64,000 nt of DNA from Chloroflexota bacterium (GTDB lineage Bacteria > Chloroflexota > Dehalococcoidia > Tepidiformales > Tepidiformaceae), in assembly GCA_026710655.1 (NCBI GenBank), contig JAPOQN010000065.1:62001-126000 (forward strand). The letters run 5' to 3'. Of the stretch, positions 45,676-54,411 are shown one piece after another. A model generated the notes under the pieces. It worked only from the letters and a program-made list of their open reading frames with translations, searched no databases and was not told where the DNA came from. How positions within the stretch are numbered: the stretch's first letter is position 1; each line of letters begins with the position of its first letter. Made by a program: the position numbers and the translations under genes.

Positions 45676-48198
45676 GTGTCGACTGTAGCCCACCTCCAGC
45701 GCCTCGTTTCGTACGTCCCACGCGGGCTCATGCTTGTAGCAGTGGCTGCGCTTGGGCTGTCGGCCATGGCGGGAGCTGGGGCAACGGGAGAGGCTGGGGG
45801 CACGGTCCGCATCGAGGTTCGCGTCTGGCAGAGCCTGGAGGATGGCAGGGAGATCCACCTCAGCGCCCGCCCGGCGGATGGCTCGTGGCGCACGCTGGGC
45901 ACCATCCCACTGCCGCTGGACGATGGCTTCAGCGACAGCGGACAATTCCGATACGGGGACACCAGCCTGGACGTTCCCGTGCCCACTCAGGCGATCCCGC
46001 CCGCAGTGGAGGTGCGCGTCTGGCAGCACGTGCGGAAACCCGGGGCGATCTACATCAGCGCACGTCCCCGCGGCGGTTCGTGGCGAGAGCTGGGCACGAT
46101 TCGCCTGCCGCTGGAGGCTGGCCTCAGCAACAGCGGACGATTTCGTTATGGAGACATCGCCCTCGCCGTACCGTTGCCGAACAGGGGAGTTGCGACGTTG
46201 GCTGGGGGCTTTGGGAGAACGGGATACCCGGACGCACGGGGGTGGGGGGAGCTCGGGCTCACCGTCGCCTCCGACGGTAGCGTGATCGTCGCGGATCGCT
46301 GGAACCATGCGATCCGCCGGGTTACGCCCGAGGGAGTCGTGACGACCATTGCGGGTGGCAACGGGGCAGGTCTGCTGGATGGCACGGCGGAGCACGCCCA
46401 GTTCAACTCGCCCCGAGATGTGGCGATTGATGCGGATGGCGCCATCTACGTCGCCGATGCCGGAAACCACCGCATCCGGAAGGTCACTGCCGATGGCGTG
46501 GTGTCAACGGTCGCCGGGAGCGACCGCGGCGAAGCCGACTGGAGGGAGATACGGGATGGTCCCGCCGACAAGGCCTTGTTGGCAGGTCCTGCTGCGCTCG
46601 TAGTGGATGCATACGGCGACCTCTACATCCTGGAGCGCTTCGCCGTCAGGCGGCTGTCGCCGTCGGGTTGGGTCTCGACCGTGGTCAAGCACAAGGGCTG
46701 GGGCTGGCGCGATGGACCGACAGAGGAGGCGGAGTTCCAGAGCCTGTACGACATGGCGGCTGATGACGCGGGCAACCTCTACCTGATCGACGACACGAGG
46801 GGTTCCCTGGGTTCGGGCGCGATGGTCCTCGCCATCCGGAAGATCGACACGGCTGGCGTCGTTACGACCCTCTACCGGGACCGTCCCCCATCACTAGGTG
46901 GCACCCTGGCCTATCCCTCAGGCCTCGCGGTAACGGGCGATGGTGTGATCTATCTCGCCAACACGGGGCGCCACCAGATTGTCCGGCTGACGGCTGAGGG
47001 CGAGCTACAGGCAGTCGCTGGCACGGGGCAGGAAGGCCAACTTGAAGGTCCTCACGGTGCGGCAACGTTCTCTGCTCCCAGCAGAATGGCGTTCGCTCCC
47101 GACGGCTCGCTTGTTGTAGCTGACCAGGATGGAACCGTCATCCGCCGAGTCCTTTCCGGCGGTGGCGGGTCTGGGGCCGATGCGATTCCGCTGGCGGACT
47201 TCGAACCACTTCCACGGGTGGCGGGAGTGCGTGTCAGCGTCCTTGCAGGGGAGGGTGAACAGGGGTTCCTGGATGGGCAGGGCACACAGGCGCAGTTCTT
47301 CTTCCCGGTGGGTATGGCTCTGGACGGGTCGGGGAACGTGATCGTGGCCGACTCGGGCAACGATGCGATCCGCGCCATCGGCTTGGATGGGACGGTAACC
47401 ACGCTTGCGGGAGGGAACGGGGCGGGCGGGCGCGATGGTCCGTGCGGGGATGCCCAGTTCTCGGAACCCGCGTGGGTGGCGGTGGACACCGACAGGGGGA
47501 TTGTCTATGTGTCCGAGAGAAGCGGACACCGGATTCGTCGAATCGATGCCGGCGAGCCCGGGTCCTGCTCGGTGAGGACTGTCGCCGGTAGCGAACGGGG
47601 CTTCCGCGATGGATCCGCGGCAGAGGCGAGATTCTCCTATCCCCAGGGGGTCGTGCGTGAAGACGACGGAAGCCTGTTCGTCGCCGACTCCGGGAACAAC
47701 CTCATCCGGCGCGTGTTCCCCGGCGCCCGGGTCTCGACCATTGCCGGCGATCCCGACGGATTCAGGGGCAATCCCGGGACCCGCGACGGAACAGGGCCAG
47801 TGGCCCTGTTCAGCAGCCCAGATGGCATTGCGCTCGATCGGGAGGGCAACATCCTCTTCACCGAGTCGAACAACGCCATTCGCAAGATCGATCGCGACGG
47901 ATTCGTGTCCACTGTGCTCAGGACGCCAGGGTATGACGAGGGCGGAGCGCTCTCGCCCTTCACCGCCGGGATCGCCGTCGGCCGGGATGGGAGCCTCTAC
48001 GTTGCTGACTTCGCCTTCGACCGCGTCTTGAGGCTCACCACCGATGGCATCCTCTCGATCGTCGTGGACCGGGAGACGCACATGCCCCCCGGATACCGCT
48101 TCGGAGACCCATATGGGCTTCTCACGACTGCAGACGGCCCCCTCTTCGTGACGGCCCGCCACACCGGTGTCATCTTCAAGGTCACGTTCGAGGACTAG
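45676..48198 (+). CDS. Secreted NHL-repeat beta-propeller protein with duplicated N-terminal module
   Basis: The 840-residue protein opens with a signal peptide (PRGLMLVAVAALGLSAMAGAG) and is probably exported. Residues about 40-150 hold two copies of a 55-residue module: VEVRVWQxxxxxxxIxxSARPxxGSWRxLGTI followed by GxFRYGD. The rest is a series of about ten NHL-type blades, each with YVADxGNHRIRK- or VADSGNNLIRRV-like strands and TIAGGNGAG. NHL propellers bind ligands or proteins. GTG at 45676 follows GGAAGGAG. It stands alone between two heptamer repeats. Function unknown; a substrate-binding surface protein is likely. Confidence 0.85.
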   Translation: MSTVAHLQRLVSYVPRGLMLVAVAALGLSAMAGAGATGEAGGTVRIEVRVWQSLEDGREIHLSARPADGSWRTLGTIPLPLDDGFSDSGQFRYGDTSLDVPVPTQAIPPAVEVRVWQHVRKPGAIYISARPRGGSWRELGTIRLPLEAGLSNSGRFRYGDIALAVPLPNRGVATLAGGFGRTGYPDARGWGELGLTVASDGSVIVADRWNHAIRRVTPEGVVTTIAGGNGAGLLDGTAEHAQFNSPRDVAIDADGAIYVADAGNHRIRKVTADGVVSTVAGSDRGEADWREIRDGPADKALLAGPAALVVDAYGDLYILERFAVRRLSPSGWVSTVVKHKGWGWRDGPTEEAEFQSLYDMAADDAGNLYLIDDTRGSLGSGAMVLAIRKIDTAGVVTTLYRDRPPSLGGTLAYPSGLAVTGDGVIYLANTGRHQIVRLTAEGELQAVAGTGQEGQLEGPHGAATFSAPSRMAFAPDGSLVVADQDGTVIRRVLSGGGGSGADAIPLADFEPLPRVAGVRVSVLAGEGEQGFLDGQGTQAQFFFPVGMALDGSGNVIVADSGNDAIRAIGLDGTVTTLAGGNGAGGRDGPCGDAQFSEPAWVAVDTDRGIVYVSERSGHRIRRIDAGEPGSCSVRTVAGSERGFRDGSAAEARFSYPQGVVREDDGSLFVADSGNNLIRRVFPGARVSTIAGDPDGFRGNPGTRDGTGPVALFSSPDGIALDREGNILFTESNNAIRKIDRDGFVSTVLRTPGYDEGGALSPFTAGIAVGRDGSLYVADFAFDRVLRLTTDGILSIVVDRETHMPPGYRFGDPYGLLTTADGPLFVTARHTGVIFKVTFED

Positions 48199-48457
48199 GT
48201 CGACAGGGAACGGGGACACGTCCAGCAGTGAGCAACGCCAACCAATCTCTTTGTCTCCCAACATCCATGTTGGAACAGTAATATTGGGGAGTTCGAGGGG
48301 TGGCCCTTACATGCCAACAGCCGGGCGGCTGTGAGATAGACGCCGTCGGCCCGACGAGGGACATCTGTTGCGAGTCCGGGGCCCTAGCCACCTCTCGGAG
48401 GCAATGCGGCTCCCCAGGAGTAGCGCAGCGTTTGGTGTCGATTAGGAAACCGGGAAC
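48199..48457 (+). other. Non-coding spacer after the NHL gene
   Basis: No supported gene was found here. A small stem CCAACAT/ATGTTGG (48257-48272) followed by AACAGTAATATT may be a weak terminator of the NHL gene. The rest shows no ribosome-binding site, tRNA or known RNA. Confidence 0.5.
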
Positions 48458-48460
48458 GTG

Positions 48461-48528
48461 GTCGGTGGTCGGTGGTCGGTGGTCGGTGGTCGGTGGTCGG
48501 TGGTCGGTGGTCGGTGGTCGGTGGTCGG
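48461..48528 (+). repeat. GTCGGTG heptamer tandem array
   Basis: Nine perfect tandem copies of GTCGGTG (48461-48523) end in a partial GTCGG. The unit is the same as at 45401. It lies in the spacer ahead of the convergent GNAT gene. Such uninterrupted heptamers are slippage-prone and differ in copy number between strains in other bacteria. Confidence 0.92.
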
Positions 48529-48591
48529 GAAGGAACTCCAGCGTCAGCGCAGAGTCAGGCGACACCCCTTGCGAGTTCGGCAGGTCAGCAT

Positions 48592-49701
48592 CTAGTCGCC
48601 GGCCCGCCACTCGTCTCGCAGGATCGCGTAGAGCACGTCGTCGATGTACTCGCCGCGGAGCTGGCGGTGGCGGCGAAGGAACCCCTCGCGCTTCATGCCA
48701 AGCTTCTCCATGACCCGCCAGGATGCCTCGTTGTCGATGGCCGCGTACGCGTAGATCCGCTCCAGCCCAAGGGTCCGGAAGCCATGCTCGATTGCCACGG
48801 CCACGGCCTCGGTCGTGAGGCCCTGTCCCCAGAGGGCGCTGGCGATGCCGTAGCCGACTTCGGCCGAACCGGCAGAAGGGGTGAGATTGAGGAAACCGGA
48901 GGCCCGTCCGTCGTGGTCAATCGCCCACCTCAGTTTCTCCTCGGTCCTCGTGAGGATGGCCGTGGCCATGAACTCCTCGGTATCGCGACGGACATACGGG
49001 TGGGGAACCTCGAGGTAGCGGCCCCATTCGGGGTCGGAAGCAAAGGCGAACACGTCGTCGATGTCGGCCATGCGGAAGGGGCGCAGGAGGAGGCGGGGTG
49101 TACGAAGCTCCGGCGGGCCTGCCTCGGCAGGTTGCTGAGCAGCCTGGTCGCCTGCCGGCGACCAGTTGTCCCGAAGGATTGCGTAGAGCACGTCGTCGGT
49201 GCGCTCGTCGCGAATGAGGCGGTTGCCGCGCAGCACGCCCTCACGCGTCATCCCCAGCTTTTCCATGACGCGCCAGGAGGCCGAGTTGCGGATGTCGGCG
49301 ACGGCCTGAATGCGCGCCAGGCCCATCGACTCGAAGCCATAGGCGATTGCAGCCCGGGCCGCTTCTGTGGTCAGGCCCTGGCCCCAGAGGGGATGGGCGA
49401 TGGAGTAACCCATCTCCGCCAGGTTGTGGTCGCGAACCCTCAGGTCGATGTTGCCGGAGGCGCGCCCTTCGTAGACGACGGCCCACGTGGGGTTCTTTGC
49501 GGGATCGGCGAGGAGCAAGGTCGCGACGAACTCCTCGGCGTCGCGACGCGTGTAGGGCGAGGGCACTTCGAGGTAGCGACTCCACTCGGGGTCGGTAGCG
49601 TAGGCGAAAACGTCGTCGACATCGCCGCTGCGGTAAGGGCGCAGGAGGAGGCGTTCGGTACGGAGTTCGGGGAGGCCTTCCATCGAACGAGTATTCGGCA
49701 T
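48592..49701 (-). CDS. Tandem-domain GNAT N-acetyltransferase (RimJ/RimL-like)
   Basis: The 369-residue product is an internal duplication of a RimJ/RimL-type GNAT domain. Copy 1 (about residues 10-180) has ELRTERLLLRPYRSGDVDDVF and EMGYSIAHPLWGQGLTTEA; copy 2 (about 195-365) repeats this as ELRTPRLLLRPFRMADIDDVF and EVGYGIASALWGQGLTTEA. Both keep the acetyl-CoA pyrophosphate loop. A start at the ATG of 49683 is also possible. It probably acetylates a protein N-terminus or small amine; target unknown. Confidence 0.9.
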   Translation of the reverse strand: MPNTRSMEGLPELRTERLLLRPYRSGDVDDVFAYATDPEWSRYLEVPSPYTRRDAEEFVATLLLADPAKNPTWAVVYEGRASGNIDLRVRDHNLAEMGYSIAHPLWGQGLTTEAARAAIAYGFESMGLARIQAVADIRNSASWRVMEKLGMTREGVLRGNRLIRDERTDDVLYAILRDNWSPAGDQAAQQPAEAGPPELRTPRLLLRPFRMADIDDVFAFASDPEWGRYLEVPHPYVRRDTEEFMATAILTRTEEKLRWAIDHDGRASGFLNLTPSAGSAEVGYGIASALWGQGLTTEAVAVAIEHGFRTLGLERIYAYAAIDNEASWRVMEKLGMKREGFLRRHRQLRGEYIDDVLYAILRDEWRAGD

Positions 49702-49764
49702 CGGCGGGCTTTACGCGAGGTTCGGAGTACCCTGCTGTATCCTTGAGGCCGAGGCTTACGAGCC

Positions 49765-50028
49765 GTGCATCCCTACGTTGCCCAGTTCACCCTGACGTTT
49801 CTCACGATCCTGACGTGGGCGATCGTGGCGCGTGCGCTTATCAGCTTCCTGCCGATCGACCAGGGGAGCACTATCTACCAGGTGCTGTTCCGGATCACGG
49901 AGCCCGTGATCGACCCGATCCGGCGGGTGCTGCCGAGCACGGGGATGCTGGACCTGAGCCCGCTCGCGGCCATCCTGTTGATGATCGTGTTGCAGCAGCT
50001 GGTGATCCAGATGGCGTCCGCTAACTGA
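49765..50028 (+). CDS. yggT: YggT-family membrane protein
   Basis: The 87-residue protein has two membrane segments, FTLTFLTILTWAIVARALI and AILLMIVLQQLVIQMA, with the family block FRITEPVIDPIRRVLP between them. YggT proteins have been tied to osmotic tolerance and cell-division regions. GTG at 49765 starts it. It is a single gene convergent with rplT. Confidence 0.9.
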   Translation: MHPYVAQFTLTFLTILTWAIVARALISFLPIDQGSTIYQVLFRITEPVIDPIRRVLPSTGMLDLSPLAAILLMIVLQQLVIQMASAN

Positions 50029-50047
50029 ACCGGGGCGAGAAACGGAC

Positions 50048-50401
50048 CTAGGCGGCGGCCTTCGCGCGCTCGGCGACCCGGGCGAAGGCGTCCGGCCGGG
50101 TGACGGCGAGGTGGGCGAGCATCTTGCGGTCGAGCTCGACGCCGGCCTTGCGCAGACCGCTCATGAGGCGCGAGTAGCTGATTCCCTCGCGGCGGGCGGC
50201 GGCGTTGATGCGGATGATCCAGAGACGGCGGAAGTCGCCCTTGCGCGTGCGGCGGTCTTCGTAGCTGTAGCGAAGGGCGTGCATGACGCTCTCGTTGGCG
50301 CGGCGGAAGACGCGATGGCGCTGGCCGTGGTGGCCCTTCGCGAGGGCGAGGATCTTCTTGTGGCGGCGGTGCGAGGTGACACCGCGCTTCACTCGACTCA
50401 T
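50048..50401 (-). CDS. rplT: 50S ribosomal protein L20
   Basis: The 117-residue protein is recognisable at once: [50 protein letters not shown] and [17 protein letters not shown]. It is an early assembly protein of the large subunit and often represses its own operon. Third gene of infC-rpmI-rplT, 46 bases after rpmI. Confidence 0.98.
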   Translation of the reverse strand: MSRVKRGVTSHRRHKKILALAKGHHGQRHRVFRRANESVMHALRYSYEDRRTRKGDFRRLWIIRINAAARREGISYSRLMSGLRKAGVELDRKMLAHLAVTRPDAFARVAERAKAAA

Positions 50402-50447
50402 GGGTTGGGCTCCTTCGTGAACCTGGCCCGACGGCCAGGGGAACGGG

Positions 50448-50642
50448 TTACTCTGCGAGCATCTTCCTGATGGTTCGCGACTGGGAGGCGGAAACGGGGA
50501 CGGTGCGGCCGAACTTCACGCGGACGGGCTTGCGCTTCTTCCGGCGGAAGTTGTTGCGGCTTCCGTACATCCGCATGATCTTCCCGCCGCCGGTTACGCG
50601 AAAGCGCGAGGCGGCGCCCTTGTGGGTCTTGATCTTTGGCAC
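50448..50642 (-). CDS. rpmI: 50S ribosomal protein L35
   Basis: The 64-residue L35 begins [21 protein letters not shown] and is rich in Arg and Lys throughout. It starts with GTG at 50642, only three bases after the infC stop, and precedes rplT, the standard order. Confidence 0.97.
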   Translation of the reverse strand: MPKIKTHKGAASRFRVTGGGKIMRMYGSRNNFRRKKRKPVRVKFGRTVPVSASQSRTIRKMLAE

Positions 50643-50645
50643 TGG

Positions 50646-51317
50646 CTAGTCCCCGGACGCAGCCGCGGTGACGGGTTCTCCGCTCTCGCTCTCGGGCTCT
50701 TCCCCGGCCTGGGCGGCGCCGTTCTGGGCTTCCGCCTCAAGCTCGGCGGCACGGTCCCGCGCCGCGATCCCGCGCTTGTCGGGAATCAGGATCATCGACA
50801 TGTGACGGCCTTCGAGCGCTGCGTCCTTCTCCTTCGTCGCTACATCTTCGAGGTTCACGAAGATACGATCGAGGAGGTTCTTGCCGATCTGGGGGTGGGT
50901 GATTTCCCGCCCGCGGAACATGACCGTGACCTTCACCTTGTCGCCCTGGCGGAGAAGCTTCTCGACGGTGCGCGTCTTGAAGTCGATGTCGTGCACGTCG
51001 ATCTTCGGCTTCATGCGCACTTCGCGCAGCCGGGTCTTGACCTGGTTCTTGCGCGCCTCGCTCTCCTTCTTCGACTGCTCGTACTTGAAGCGGCCGAAAT
51101 CCATGAGGCGGGCGACGGGAGGGGAGGCCTGGCCGGAGACCTCGACGAGGTCGACATCGCGTTCCCGGGCCATGGCGATCGCTTCCGCCGTGCTGAGAAC
51201 GCCGACCTGCTGACCCTCTTCGTCAATGACCCGCACCTCGGGAACGCGGATGCGCTCGTTGATGCGCGGCTGCGGCGGCGGCGGTTTAGGCGGAACTTTC
51301 GAGCGTCGTTTTCTCAA
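50646..51317 (-). CDS. infC: Translation initiation factor IF-3
   Basis: IF-3 keeps subunits apart and checks the start codon. The 223-residue product has RINERIRVPEVRVIDEEGQ, the domain linker MDFGRFKYEQSKKESEARKNQ and the C-terminal KMTVMFRGRE-like block with ITHPQIGK. An acidic, alanine-rich tail extends past the usual end. The start is uncertain: TTG at 51317 behind GGGGAG is chosen, but infC often uses a rare ATT or ATC codon and the ATC of the RINER block is a candidate. It is divergent from galU. Confidence 0.94.
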   Translation of the reverse strand: MRKRRSKVPPKPPPPQPRINERIRVPEVRVIDEEGQQVGVLSTAEAIAMARERDVDLVEVSGQASPPVARLMDFGRFKYEQSKKESEARKNQVKTRLREVRMKPKIDVHDIDFKTRTVEKLLRQGDKVKVTVMFRGREITHPQIGKNLLDRIFVNLEDVATKEKDAALEGRHMSMILIPDKRGIAARDRAAELEAEAQNGAAQAGEEPESESGEPVTAAASGD

Positions 51318-51404
51318 GCTGCTCCCCGTTGAACGTGCAGAGGATGATAGCACCCCGATTCTGGCGCTGTATATCGCAACCGCGCCGGGCTCTACCATGG
51401 CCCC

Positions 51405-52283
51405 ATGGCGTCCGTGCGACGAGCGGTCATCCTCGCGGCCGGGCTCGGCACGCGCATGCTGCCGGCGACCAAGTCCATACCCAAGGAGATGCTGCCGGTT
51501 GTGGACCGGCCCATCATCCAGTACGCGGTGGAAGAGGCGGTCGCGGCGGGCATCGAACACGTCGTGATCGTGCTGTCGCCGGACCGCGCAGCGATCCGCG
51601 AGCACTTCGGCGGGGGCTCCCGCATCGAGGGCATTGCCCGCGAGCGCGGCGACGACGCCCTGACCGCGCGGGTGCTGGCGCCCGAACGGCTGGCGACATT
51701 CACGTTCGTGGAGCAGCGCGAGCCGCTGGGGACCGGTCACGCGGTCCAGCAGGCGCAGCCCTACCTTGAAGGCGAGCCATTCGCGCTGCTGTTCCCGGAC
51801 GACATCATCCTCGGGCCCGCGCCCTGCACGGCGCAGCTGGCGAAGGTCTACGAGGGTTGCGGCGCGGCATCAGTCATCGCCGTGCAGCAGGTATCGCGAG
51901 AGCAGATCCCCCAGTACGGGATCGTCGACCCCACCGGTCCGGGCAACCCCGTTCGCCTGCGCGGCATCGTCGAGAAGCCGCCGGCGAGCGAGGCGCCGTC
52001 CGATCTCGGCGTGGTGGGGCGGTACGTGCTCGGCCCCTCCATCTTCGAGCAGATCGAGAAACTTGAGCCGGGCGCGGGCGGGGAGCTGCAGCTCACCGAC
52101 GCGCTCGGGGTACAGATCGCGGCGGGCGAGCCCGTCTTCGCCTGCCGCTTCGAAGGTCGCCGTTACGACGCGGGCCGGCCCGCGGGGGCAATCGCCGCCG
52201 CGGTCGCCGCCGCCATCGACCGCGAGGAGATCCGTGCGGACCTCCTCGCCCACCTCACCGCCCTCATGCCAACGGAGCAGTAG
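51405..52283 (+). CDS. galU: UTP-glucose-1-phosphate uridylyltransferase
   Basis: GalU makes UDP-glucose for cell-surface polysaccharides. The 292-residue protein starts with the nucleotidyltransferase signature LAAGLGTRMLPATKSIPKEMLPVVDRP and continues with EQREPLGTGHAV, LLFPDDIIL and QYGIVDP, all typical of GalU. ATG at 51405 is clear. Two bases separate it from the next gene, so they are co-transcribed. Confidence 0.95.
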   Translation: MASVRRAVILAAGLGTRMLPATKSIPKEMLPVVDRPIIQYAVEEAVAAGIEHVVIVLSPDRAAIREHFGGGSRIEGIARERGDDALTARVLAPERLATFTFVEQREPLGTGHAVQQAQPYLEGEPFALLFPDDIILGPAPCTAQLAKVYEGCGAASVIAVQQVSREQIPQYGIVDPTGPGNPVRLRGIVEKPPASEAPSDLGVVGRYVLGPSIFEQIEKLEPGAGGELQLTDALGVQIAAGEPVFACRFEGRRYDAGRPAGAIAAAVAAAIDREEIRADLLAHLTALMPTEQ

Positions 52284-52285
52284 CC

Positions 52286-53641
52286 ATGCGCATCCTGACC
52301 ATCGGGTATTCCCTGCCGAACACGATCGTGGACAACCACACGATCCTGAACGCGCCCAGCATCACCGACTACGACGCGGCCCTCATCGACCCTGAGGCGA
52401 TCACGATGTCGGTCCAGCAACTGCTGGAAGGGGAGCGCCCCTTCGTCGCGCAGGACGGGCGGGATGTGGTCAACGGGGCGACAACGGCGACGCAGATTTC
52501 GGCCGCGGACCAGCTCCTGCGGCGGGCGGAGGAAGCGGAACGCTTCCTCGAACAGGGAGGCACGTTGTTCGTGGTCGGGCGGCCGAACGCGGTCCTGCCC
52601 GGGGTCATCGGCTTCGAGGGGTTCGACCGCTACAGCTGGCTGCCGGCGCCCCAGGGGGGGAGCTGGAACCCACCTAACCTGCGCGCCGGCGAGGGTAAGA
52701 CCGTCCGCATCGCCGACGACCGGCACCCGCTCAGCGGGGTGCTGCGCGAGTACCGGCGGCACATCACCTACCGCGCCGTCCTGCATCCGGCGATCGCGAC
52801 CGCGGATCGGGAAGGGCACGTGATCGCGACGGGCGGCTCGAACGTGCCCATTGCGGCCGAGTTCAAGGTGCTCGCGGGGCGCGTGGTGGTGACGCCCGTG
52901 TTCGCGAGTGTCACCGGGAACATCCGCACGAAGCTGGCCCAGGCGCTGGTCGACGCGATGACGGAGGTGGCCGCGGGCGCCGTCTCGGAGGACGCCCCCG
53001 GGTGGGCGCGCACGCACGCGCTGCCCGGTTCCGAGCAGATCGAGGCGGAACTGGCGGAACTGGAGGAGGCGGAGTCGGCGGCGGCGGCAAGAACGGCGGC
53101 GGTACGCGAGCGACTCGACCTGCTGACCGCCCACCGGCGGCTCCTGTGGGCGACCGGCCCAACCTTTGTGGGCGCCGTCCAGGACGCCCTGGCGCTCCTC
53201 GGACTGGAGGCGGCGACCGCAGACGACGGTCTGGCGGTCACGGAGGGGGAGCACACCGCACTGGTCGAGGTGGAGAGCGACCGCGAGGGTGTAGCCGAGT
53301 GGCCGTACGTGCGGCTCCAGCGGCGGCTTGAGCGGCGCCTGCTCGAGGAGGGGGATCAGCTCCGGGGCATCATCGTGGTGAACGGGAAGCGCACCATCAC
53401 CCCGACGGCGCGGAAGGACCAGTTCAGCGACGCGCTGCGCATCGCCTGCGAAAACTACGGTTACGCACTGATCACGGGGGAGACGCTGTTCTCGCTGGTG
53501 CAGCGCGCGCTGGGTACCGACGCGGAAGGCGCCACACCTTTCGAGGCCGCCGGTCGGCGCCTCATCCACGGCCGGGGACTGATCACGACGGAACAGGCGG
53601 TCGGCGAGACGGAAGAGGCCGGGGACGCCAGCATCTTCTAG
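52286..53641 (+). CDS. Uncharacterised 451-residue protein linked to galU
   Basis: No family is recognised. Residues 1-240 look like an alpha/beta domain with GGTLFVVGRPN at 91-101 and VIATGGSNVPIAAEF near 179. Residues 250-290 (EAELAELEEAESAAAARTA) are probably coiled coil. The C-terminal region (about 295-410) has HTALVEVESDREG, LRGIIVVNGKRTITPTARKDQFSDAL and ALITGETLFSLVQ, a strand-helix pattern that resembles PD-(D/E)xK nuclease-like domains, but E-V-E stands in place of the usual ExK. Its stop is 12 bases from the convergent VapC gene. Role with galU unknown. Confidence 0.75.
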   Translation: MRILTIGYSLPNTIVDNHTILNAPSITDYDAALIDPEAITMSVQQLLEGERPFVAQDGRDVVNGATTATQISAADQLLRRAEEAERFLEQGGTLFVVGRPNAVLPGVIGFEGFDRYSWLPAPQGGSWNPPNLRAGEGKTVRIADDRHPLSGVLREYRRHITYRAVLHPAIATADREGHVIATGGSNVPIAAEFKVLAGRVVVTPVFASVTGNIRTKLAQALVDAMTEVAAGAVSEDAPGWARTHALPGSEQIEAELAELEEAESAAAARTAAVRERLDLLTAHRRLLWATGPTFVGAVQDALALLGLEAATADDGLAVTEGEHTALVEVESDREGVAEWPYVRLQRRLERRLLEEGDQLRGIIVVNGKRTITPTARKDQFSDALRIACENYGYALITGETLFSLVQRALGTDAEGATPFEAAGRRLIHGRGLITTEQAVGETEEAGDASIF

Positions 53642-53652
53642 CGGGCGCGCGG

Positions 53653-54096
53653 CTACACGGAGAGAACCGAGGCCTCCCACTCTCGCAGGTTGGCGGGGTC
53701 AAGCCGCGTGATGTCGGGTAGACGGTCGAAGTCCCTGTCGGCGGAGATGATCCGCTCAATGCCGAGCCGCCGCATGACGGCCGCATGGATGTAGTCGCGC
53801 GCGGAGATCCCGGGATAGCGGTCCGCCAGCTCCGCCGCCAGTTGGACATCCTCCACGTAGAACGGCTCAACGCGGCCGGACATCAACTCCGCGAACCGCT
53901 GGAGCACCTCTCTCCCTCGGGGCCACTGCCGCGAACCGATATACCGATGCATCAGTTCCTGGAGGATCTCAACGTCAGCGATGAAGGAGCGCGGATGCGC
54001 CGCCACCATCCACAGGATGCGCGCGCAAGGCTCCCGGTAGAGGTGGTCCCGGCCCGCGGCGTAGATGGGGACGTTGGCGTCAAGAAAGGCGATCAA
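53653..54096 (-). CDS. PIN-domain ribonuclease (VapC-like toxin)
   Basis: The 147-residue toxin has PIN acids Asp7 (FLDANVPIYAAG), Glu47 (VEILQELMHRY), Asp101 (SARDYIHAAVMRR) and Asp120 (SADRDFDRL). TTG at 54096 overlaps the antitoxin stop by three bases (TTGA). The long frame further upstream is only the antitoxin's other strand-frame. The close likeness to the toxin at 42889 suggests duplication or parallel gain. Expected to cut RNA when its antitoxin is degraded. Confidence 0.87.
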   Translation of the reverse strand: MIAFLDANVPIYAAGRDHLYREPCARILWMVAAHPRSFIADVEILQELMHRYIGSRQWPRGREVLQRFAELMSGRVEPFYVEDVQLAAELADRYPGISARDYIHAAVMRRLGIERIISADRDFDRLPDITRLDPANLREWEASVLSV

Positions 54097-54338
54097 GGGA
54101 GGGGCTCGTAGGCCTTCACAAGCTGGCGCGAGAGGACATCCGGATCGGGAACGTCTTCGACCTCCAGGGCGGCCAGCCGCTCGACCGCGGCCTTGCGGCG
54201 CTCCAGCATCACGGCTTCCCAAGCCTCGTCAATCAGGCGGCGGACCACCTCGGAAGTGGGGATTCCCGCTGTTTCAACGAGCATGTCCAACCGCTGCTTC
54301 CGCTCTTCGTCCAGCCGTACTTCCAGGCGCGCGGCCAT
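54093..54338 (-). CDS. Ribbon-helix-helix antitoxin (VapB/CopG-like)
   Basis: The 81-residue product starts MAARLEVRLDEERKQRLDML, then ETAGIPTSEVVRRLIDEA, the ribbon-helix-helix pattern of CopG-type DNA-binding antitoxins, followed by a toxin-binding tail. ATG at 54338 follows GGGAGCACCC. It would bind the twin palindromes upstream to repress its own operon. Confidence 0.85.
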   Translation of the reverse strand: MAARLEVRLDEERKQRLDMLVETAGIPTSEVVRRLIDEAWEAVMLERRKAAVERLAALEVEDVPDPDVLSRQLVKAYEPLP

Positions 54339-54346
54339 GGGTGCTC

Positions 54347-54402
54347 CCGTACGGAAGACTCCGTACGGTTTCCAGTATACGACAGCAGATGTACGGCGAC
54401 GA
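54347..54402 (-). promoter_or_regulatory. Promoter and twin-palindrome operator of the 54 kb VapBC module
   Basis: On the minus strand TCGTCG (54402-54397) and TATACT (54379-54374) are 17 bases apart. Two copies of the palindrome CCGTACGG, at 54361-54368 and 54347-54354, have centres 14 bases apart and cover the start region. A third GTACGG is at 54391-54396, inside the spacer. This is the layout of an antitoxin operator. Confidence 0.6.
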
Positions 54403-54411
54403 GGGGCCGTG

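Noticed and set aside
48461..48528. Heptamer array as a CRISPR array
   Set aside because: The units are seven bases and directly adjacent, with no spacers and no cas genes nearby.
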